From NCBI GenBank assembly GCA_910586675.1, contig CAJUJO010000037.1:1-10126 (forward strand): DNA of 10,126 nt. Direction: 5' to 3'. Positions 6,477-10,126 of this stretch are shown in pieces (within the stretch, counting starts at the first letter, position 1; each line of letters starts with the position of its first letter). This DNA is from an uncultured Christensenellaceae bacterium. GTDB taxonomy: Bacteria > Bacillota > Clostridia > Christensenellales > Borkfalkiaceae. The position numbers and the translations under genes are program-made. A model generated the notes under the pieces. The model did no database searches. It had not been told where the DNA came from and worked only from the letters and a program-made list of their open reading frames with translations.

Positions 6477-9095
6477 TTAACCGTTTGCCATATCGTTTTC
6501 TTCCGTCGCAATTGCCGTTGCGAGCAAGGTTTCGACCTGCGCCGCAACCTTCAGGCAGCAGACGGCCGCCGTCTGATAGCGATAGGGAACCGCTAATGCC
6601 TTCGACGCTTCGCGCAACACAAGCTGATCGATACTGTTCGCCCCGGTAATGGGTGCCTGTAGCATATAAGCGAGCGAGGTTCCGCCGCGGGTTGTAACCG
6701 CGTTGATCCAGTTGTTGTTATAGGTATACATCGCCGAGTCGCGCGCGCCGTTCAAACCGTACTGCATTCTCATGTTGAGATCTCTGTCCGCCTTGGTGAA
6801 GGTTGTCATATAGAGAATCTTCATCGCAAACGCTTTCTTAGAAATTTCACCTGTAAATTTGTTAAATGTCGTATCGGCGTACTGAGGGTCATACTTCGCG
6901 TCCGCGCCGCCAGGTTCCTTCTTACCTGCCATGAACTCTGCGACCGTCTTGTTGCTCCCGCTCTGCGCGAGAGCGTCCATTTCTACGACGAGCCCGTAAT
7001 AATAATCCCAAAGCGCTTTGCCTTCCGCACCCGTAACCGTTGCCGAGCCTTCGGGTGTGATCATATTTTTGAACGCGCCGTCCGTCTTATATTCGTCCGA
7101 CTGATAGTTAAGCATCTCGACGGCTTGCTGTTTGAAGTTGGGGAGCTGCGCGCCCGCATAGGTTAACGTAACCTGCGCCTCTTCGTTGACACAGAGCTCC
7201 TGTATGAGGGAAACCGCGCCCGCGATTTTCCACTCTTCATCCGTTCCCGCCTTTTCGGAAAGTCCCGCATAAACTGCATAACCGACGGAGTCCATACGCG
7301 CCGCCCACTTATCCTGACGGGCAATCTGATTTGTTTTAATCGTTCCTGTACGCCACGTCTCGTCAAGGCTACCGGAAGGCAACGTGCCGTATTCTTTTTC
7401 TTCGTAGAAACTGTCCTTTACTTTGGAATAAACGGCGTGTTTTTCCGCAACGGGCATCGGGAACTGATGGAAGTCGCACAGGTCGCGATCCGATTCGTTC
7501 CTCGTGGAAGCGTCCCAGGAAGAGCCGCCGTAGAAGATATTGTTTCCCGCGCGGAAGTTTGCCCAGGAGTTATCTTCCTTCCCGTCTTCGTCGCCGCAAT
7601 TTTCACCGTTGCCGTTCCAGGTAGAACCAAATTCAAGGAAGGCGCCGTACGTTTCGATAAAGCGCTCGCTGTTAACGCCGTACTGAACGGGAACGTCCTC
7701 ATACTGTCCGTTCAAACGGAGCTTTTTGCGCGTTTCCGTCTGAGACTTCGCGGCTTCCGCCTTCATCTTCGCAACGGTATCGAGCCCGGATACGTTAGTC
7801 GAAACGCCGGGGTTGACCGCCTTCGTGGAATCTTCGCTGATGAAATCGGCGTCGTTGCCCGCAAGCCAGGGGAGCATATATAACGTGGGGTTGGGCGCAG
7901 CTTCGTACTGTCCGCATCCGTAAATGTTCGCAGCGCTACCCTTCATTGTCATGCCACCCGTGCCCTTCGTCGTATCGGCGTCCGCCGCCGCGTCCCAATC
8001 GAAGGTGTTGCAGTAATAGGTGAGCGCCCAGTTCAGCGCGCCGAATTCGGCATACGTGAGCACCACGTGCCCCATATCGGTATCGTAGGGGGCATTCGCG
8101 TCCTTCGTCGCAAGGTCGGAATCGGAAATTTCGAACGTTTCGCCGGGGAAGCCCGGAACGGTAACGGTGTATCCGTCGGGCATCCACTCGTCCATAGCGA
8201 GAACCATCGGATCACCGCCCTTGCGCGCGTCATCGATATTTTTGAAGCGATAGAAGTTATAGGGCTTATACGTTACGGGTATCCCGACGTTGATGAGCGG
8301 CGCAGGCTGCCCCTTTACGGCGTTGATCGTCTCGCTGGTGTAGGGATTTTTGAACGTGCCCGAAACGGCATAGGTTACGACATCGTCGTTGCCCGCCCCC
8401 GTAAAGGTCAGGTTCGCCGTATTTCCGTAAGCGCCTTTAACGCTGCGCGTGTCATTCGCCTTCGCCGTCGTCAGGCGCTTTTTCATCGTATCGGAAAGGA
8501 ATTTTCCGTTATACGCCATGCTGAAGCTGGAATAGTCCTTGGGCAAGCCGTACAAACCGACCTGCTTATTGTCTTCCGTATAGAAGCCGTCGGCGGAGAC
8601 GCCGTCCGAAGTCGTCTTATAGGAAATTCTGTCGCCGCGGTTGTAGCCCGCCGCGTCGGTATAGCCGTAGAAGCTCAGCGCGTTCTGCCAGATACCGTTC
8701 ATCTTGTCCTTATCGGAAGCATTGATATAAGGGGAAATATCGAGCACGCGCCCGAGGTTTTTCCACACGCGGATGGACTTGGGCGACATATAAAATACAT
8801 CGAAGGGATTTCCTTCCGTAAAAGAACGATCCAAATTGGTCGTGTAGTCGTCGGACAGAGCCTCATACGCAAAATCTACATCTACTTCGCGACCGATCTC
8901 TTCGGAATATTTTTTCGCCCAATCTTTACAAATTTTCTCATTCGTTCTCGCATCGGTATCGTTACAGAAAATGTAAACCCGAAGTTCGTCTGACGAACCG
9001 CCGCTGCATCCCGCAAACGCCGCCGCGGCGCCCGCAAGCATCACCGTGGAAAGCGCAACGAGAGAAGCGTTCCTTAAAATTCTTCTCTTCTTCAT
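6477..9095 (-). CDS. Very large solute-binding lipoprotein of sugar ABC transporter
   Basis: An 872-aa lipoprotein, about twice the usual 400-500 for this family (UgpB/MalE-like, CUT1). The signal peptide ends at FAGC with Cys30 as the lipid anchor. The N-terminal lobe begins with the expected strand (LRVYIFCND, 38-46), and NPFDVFYMS (96-104) and GLPKDYSSFSMAYNGKF (183-199) are the familiar ligand-domain motifs. Usually about 15 residues then lead to a TWdEl-like helix; here about 145 residues intervene before TYAEFGALNWAL (347-358). The helix resembling the family's late lobe motif (AGAVSLIQELCVNEEAQ, about 625-641) is followed by 231 residues, more than usual. It probably captures oligosaccharides released by the surface GH43. 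The ATG is preceded by GAGGTGA. It is first in the operon, behind a long structured leader. Confidence 0.92.
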   Translation of the reverse strand: MKKRRILRNASLVALSTVMLAGAAAAFAGCSGGSSDELRVYIFCNDTDARTNEKICKDWAKKYSEEIGREVDVDFAYEALSDDYTTNLDRSFTEGNPFDVFYMSPKSIRVWKNLGRVLDISPYINASDKDKMNGIWQNALSFYGYTDAAGYNRGDRISYKTTSDGVSADGFYTEDNKQVGLYGLPKDYSSFSMAYNGKFLSDTMKKRLTTAKANDTRSVKGAYGNTANLTFTGAGNDDVVTYAVSGTFKNPYTSETINAVKGQPAPLINVGIPVTYKPYNFYRFKNIDDARKGGDPMVLAMDEWMPDGYTVTVPGFPGETFEISDSDLATKDANAPYDTDMGHVVLTYAEFGALNWALTYYCNTFDWDAAADADTTKGTGGMTMKGSAANIYGCGQYEAAPNPTLYMLPWLAGNDADFISEDSTKAVNPGVSTNVSGLDTVAKMKAEAAKSQTETRKKLRLNGQYEDVPVQYGVNSERFIETYGAFLEFGSTWNGNGENCGDEDGKEDNSWANFRAGNNIFYGGSSWDASTRNESDRDLCDFHQFPMPVAEKHAVYSKVKDSFYEEKEYGTLPSGSLDETWRTGTIKTNQIARQDKWAARMDSVGYAVYAGLSEKAGTDEEWKIAGAVSLIQELCVNEEAQVTLTYAGAQLPNFKQQAVEMLNYQSDEYKTDGAFKNMITPEGSATVTGAEGKALWDYYYGLVVEMDALAQSGSNKTVAEFMAGKKEPGGADAKYDPQYADTTFNKFTGEISKKAFAMKILYMTTFTKADRDLNMRMQYGLNGARDSAMYTYNNNWINAVTTRGGTSLAYMLQAPITGANSIDQLVLREASKALAVPYRYQTAAVCCLKVAAQVETLLATAIATEENDMANG

Positions 9096-9152
9096 CCTAT
9101 CACCTCTTGTTTTGATTTGCGTACCGCGCGCACGCCCGGGCTTGTTCCCCGT

Positions 9153-9180
9153 CCGCGCAAATTTGGGGGATCATGCGCGG
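9153..9180 (-). other. Leader hairpin upstream of the binding-protein gene
   Basis: A perfect 7-bp inverted repeat CCGCGCA (9153-9159) / TGCGCGG (9174-9180) around a 14-base loop, about 60-85 bases before the start codon in the leader. Its GC-rich stem stands out from the surrounding leader. It does not cover the ribosome binding site, and its role is unknown. Confidence 0.45.
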
Positions 9181-9242
9181 CGAAACACCGTGCCCGATGG
9201 CCGTATGCACCGAAACGACAAATAAGGTATTGCCAAAAGAAT

Positions 9243-9315
9243 AAAAAACAACCGCAGTTTTCGCACGCTCTTTTCGCCGAAAGACAAAAAAGAGCACATT
9301 AAAAACAACGGTTGT
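9243..9315 (-). terminator. Attenuator-like terminator in the operon leader
   Basis: Read leftward, a long three-part stem forms after the promoter. The outer stem ACAACCG/CGGTTGT joins 9309-9315 with 9248-9254. A middle stem GTTTT/AAAAC joins 9302-9306 with 9257-9261. The inner stem GCTCTTTT/AAAAGAGC joins 9288-9295 with 9267-9274. The 3' side runs into a U-tract (9243-9248). The U-run is on the leftward side only, so it is directional. Lying between the promoter (start near 9358) and the coding start (9095), it should stop transcription unless prevented, as in attenuation. The controlling signal is not visible. Confidence 0.65.
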
Positions 9316-9364
9316 ACCTCATTCCATGACTTTCCCCCTGTCGTCATTTCTTTGTACTGCCAAT

Positions 9365-9393
9365 AATATAACACACGAATATGGCTTTGTCAA
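9365..9393 (-). promoter_or_regulatory. Main promoter of the sugar-utilisation operon
   Basis: Minus strand: consensus -35 TTGACA (9388-9393), exactly 17 bases of spacer, -10 TATATT (9365-9370). The A/T-rich stretch upstream (about 9400-9450) could act as an UP element. The expected start near 9358 gives a leader of about 260 nt. The rest of the gap up to the terminator at 9589 shows no clear feature beyond a weak GC-rich inverted repeat near 9505-9525. Confidence 0.85.
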
Positions 9394-9399
9394 TGCCAT
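9381..9399. promoter_or_regulatory. 19-bp dyad operator over the -35
   Basis: ATGGCTTTGTCAATGCCAT is palindromic at 8 of 9 base pairs around a central base (9390) and completely covers the -35 hexamer (9388-9393). A protein dimer bound here would block RNA polymerase, so it is a good candidate site for a sugar-responsive repressor (LacI, GntR/AraR or similar class). It does not match the Bacillus AraR operator as I know it. No regulator gene is in the window. Confidence 0.65.
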
Positions 9400-9588
9400 T
9401 TTATAAATTTTTTTGTAAAAATTTCCTATTTATTTCCTGTTTTTTTATACAATTTCGCTCGTTTTTTGTTTTTGCGAAGAGGAAAATCATTCACGCCGTT
9501 TTACAAAAAAGAGGCGCCCCCGTAAAGCGCACTTCCCATAGGGAATTAAAAAACTAAATTATTAAGAGTTATACTTTCAAGCAAGGAC

Positions 9589-9622
9589 AAAAGCTCTCGA
9601 ACGATATGTTCGAGAGCTTTTT
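9589..9622. terminator. Bidirectional intrinsic terminator after acetyltransferase gene
   Basis: A perfect 14-bp stem AAAAGCTCTCGAAC (9589-9602) / GTTCGAGAGCTTTT (9608-9621) with loop GATAT, flanked by T-runs on both strands. It lies about 40 bases past the stop of the leftward acetyltransferase gene and isolates it from the sugar operon promoter. Confidence 0.92.
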
Positions 9623-9662
9623 ACTACAAACCATTTACAAAGATAAATTGAAATTTATCGTA

Positions 9663-10103
9663 TCAAATAGCTTTTCCATATCTCAATATGTAGTGAGAGG
9701 AATTTTCGTCCACAACGACGAAGCCATTTCTTTCATAAAATTTCTTTGCAGGATTACTCTTAAAAGTATCCAAAAATATCGGTTTATTTAATTCATCTGC
9801 CTTTTTAATAAAGCCTTGTAAGATTAAAGAGCCTAATCCGTTGTTACGATATTCGGGCAACAAGGTAAAAACATCTACTATAATTTTCGTATCTTCTTCT
9901 TTATAGTAAACATACCCGGCGGTTTGATTTTTGACTGCAATTTTAAGAAGATTAGGTTTTAATTGTTTCAAATGACTTTCCATAATAGCCATATCGCAAA
10001 TCCCAAAGAACTCTAATATATACTTTTCAAAAGCGTCCATTTGGCACTTTATATAACTGTCGTGGTCTGCGTCGGTATATGGAACTAATTCATAGATATT
10101 CAT
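9663..10103 (-). CDS. GNAT-family N-acetyltransferase
   Basis: A 146-aa protein with the GNAT fold, which transfers an acetyl group from acetyl-CoA to an amine. The acetyl-CoA binding motif is LLPEYRNNGLGSLIL (81-95), with the R-x-x-G-x-G core at 86-91. The typical C-terminal helix-strand NPAKKFYERNGF is at 117-128. Length is normal for a complete single-domain GNAT. The substrate cannot be told from the sequence; such genes range from small-molecule resistance to protein acetylation. The ATG is 24 bases from the window edge, and no strong ribosome binding site is seen (GGAG is about 18 bases upstream), so an operon or a further upstream element cannot be judged. The gene is much more AT-rich than the sugar operon, which suggests a different origin. 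Confidence 0.9.
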   Translation of the reverse strand: MNIYELVPYTDADHDSYIKCQMDAFEKYILEFFGICDMAIMESHLKQLKPNLLKIAVKNQTAGYVYYKEEDTKIIVDVFTLLPEYRNNGLGSLILQGFIKKADELNKPIFLDTFKSNPAKKFYERNGFVVVDENSSHYILRYGKAI

Positions 10104-10126
10104 TATAGGTCGTTTATAATTCTCCG

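Noticed and set aside
8067..8993. Long rightward open frame (308 codons) opposite the binding-protein gene
   Set aside because: It is antisense to a well-supported lipoprotein gene, has no recognisable domain or ribosome site, and open antisense frames are common with this codon bias.
9096..9358. Known riboswitch or T-box in the operon leader
   Set aside because: I could not match conserved cores of classes I know, including the T-box sequence. Only generic hairpins and the attenuator-like stem are supported.
9100..9374. Leftward frames of 65 and 67 codons in the operon leader
   Set aside because: The longer one begins upstream of the predicted transcript start. Both lack a ribosome site, and the region is better explained as a structured untranslated leader.

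Overview
The window looks like part of a chromosome from a low-to-mid GC Gram-positive bacterium, most likely an uncultured gut-type Clostridia. The evidence is two lipoprotein signal peptides with lipobox cysteines, AGGAGG-like ribosome binding sites, sigma-A type promoters (several with extended -10 elements), U-tailed intrinsic terminators and a Firmicute-style sugar ABC transporter with no ATPase beside it. The species cannot be named from the sequence.

Left edge (1-500): no convincing protein gene. It holds three degenerate tandem repeats of about 110-116 bases. Each carries a strong leftward promoter, and all three point at something beyond position 1 (possibly an rRNA or other highly expressed operon, which is not visible). 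Next is a rightward promoter with a dyad over its -35 that resembles an NrdR box, followed by a small two-helix membrane protein gene (570-791). A strong terminator at 826-855 lies between this gene and the convergent main operon.

Main operon (854-9395, leftward): a carbohydrate-uptake and hydrolysis locus. In transcription order it has a promoter with a 19-bp dyad over the -35, a leader of about 260 nt with an attenuator-like terminator, an unusually large solute-binding lipoprotein (872 aa), two sugar ABC permeases (396 and 350 aa), a surface GH43 lipoprotein (543 aa) and a cytoplasmic GH43 enzyme (500 aa). Both glycosidases carry the GH43 catalytic triad and resemble endo-1,5-alpha-L-arabinanases with the accessory C-terminal domain. 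The likely logic is that the lipoprotein GH43 cuts arabinan-type polysaccharide at the surface, the binding protein and permeases import the oligosaccharides using an ATPase encoded elsewhere, and the second GH43 degrades them inside. The operon is punctuated by a stem-loop after the binding-protein gene and an intrinsic terminator between transporter and enzyme genes, suggesting stepped expression. All three transporter subunits are enlarged on the extracytoplasmic side.

Right edge (9589-10126): a bidirectional terminator and an AT-rich GNAT acetyltransferase gene whose base composition differs clearly from the operon.

No tRNA, rRNA, CRISPR array, transposase or phage gene was found.
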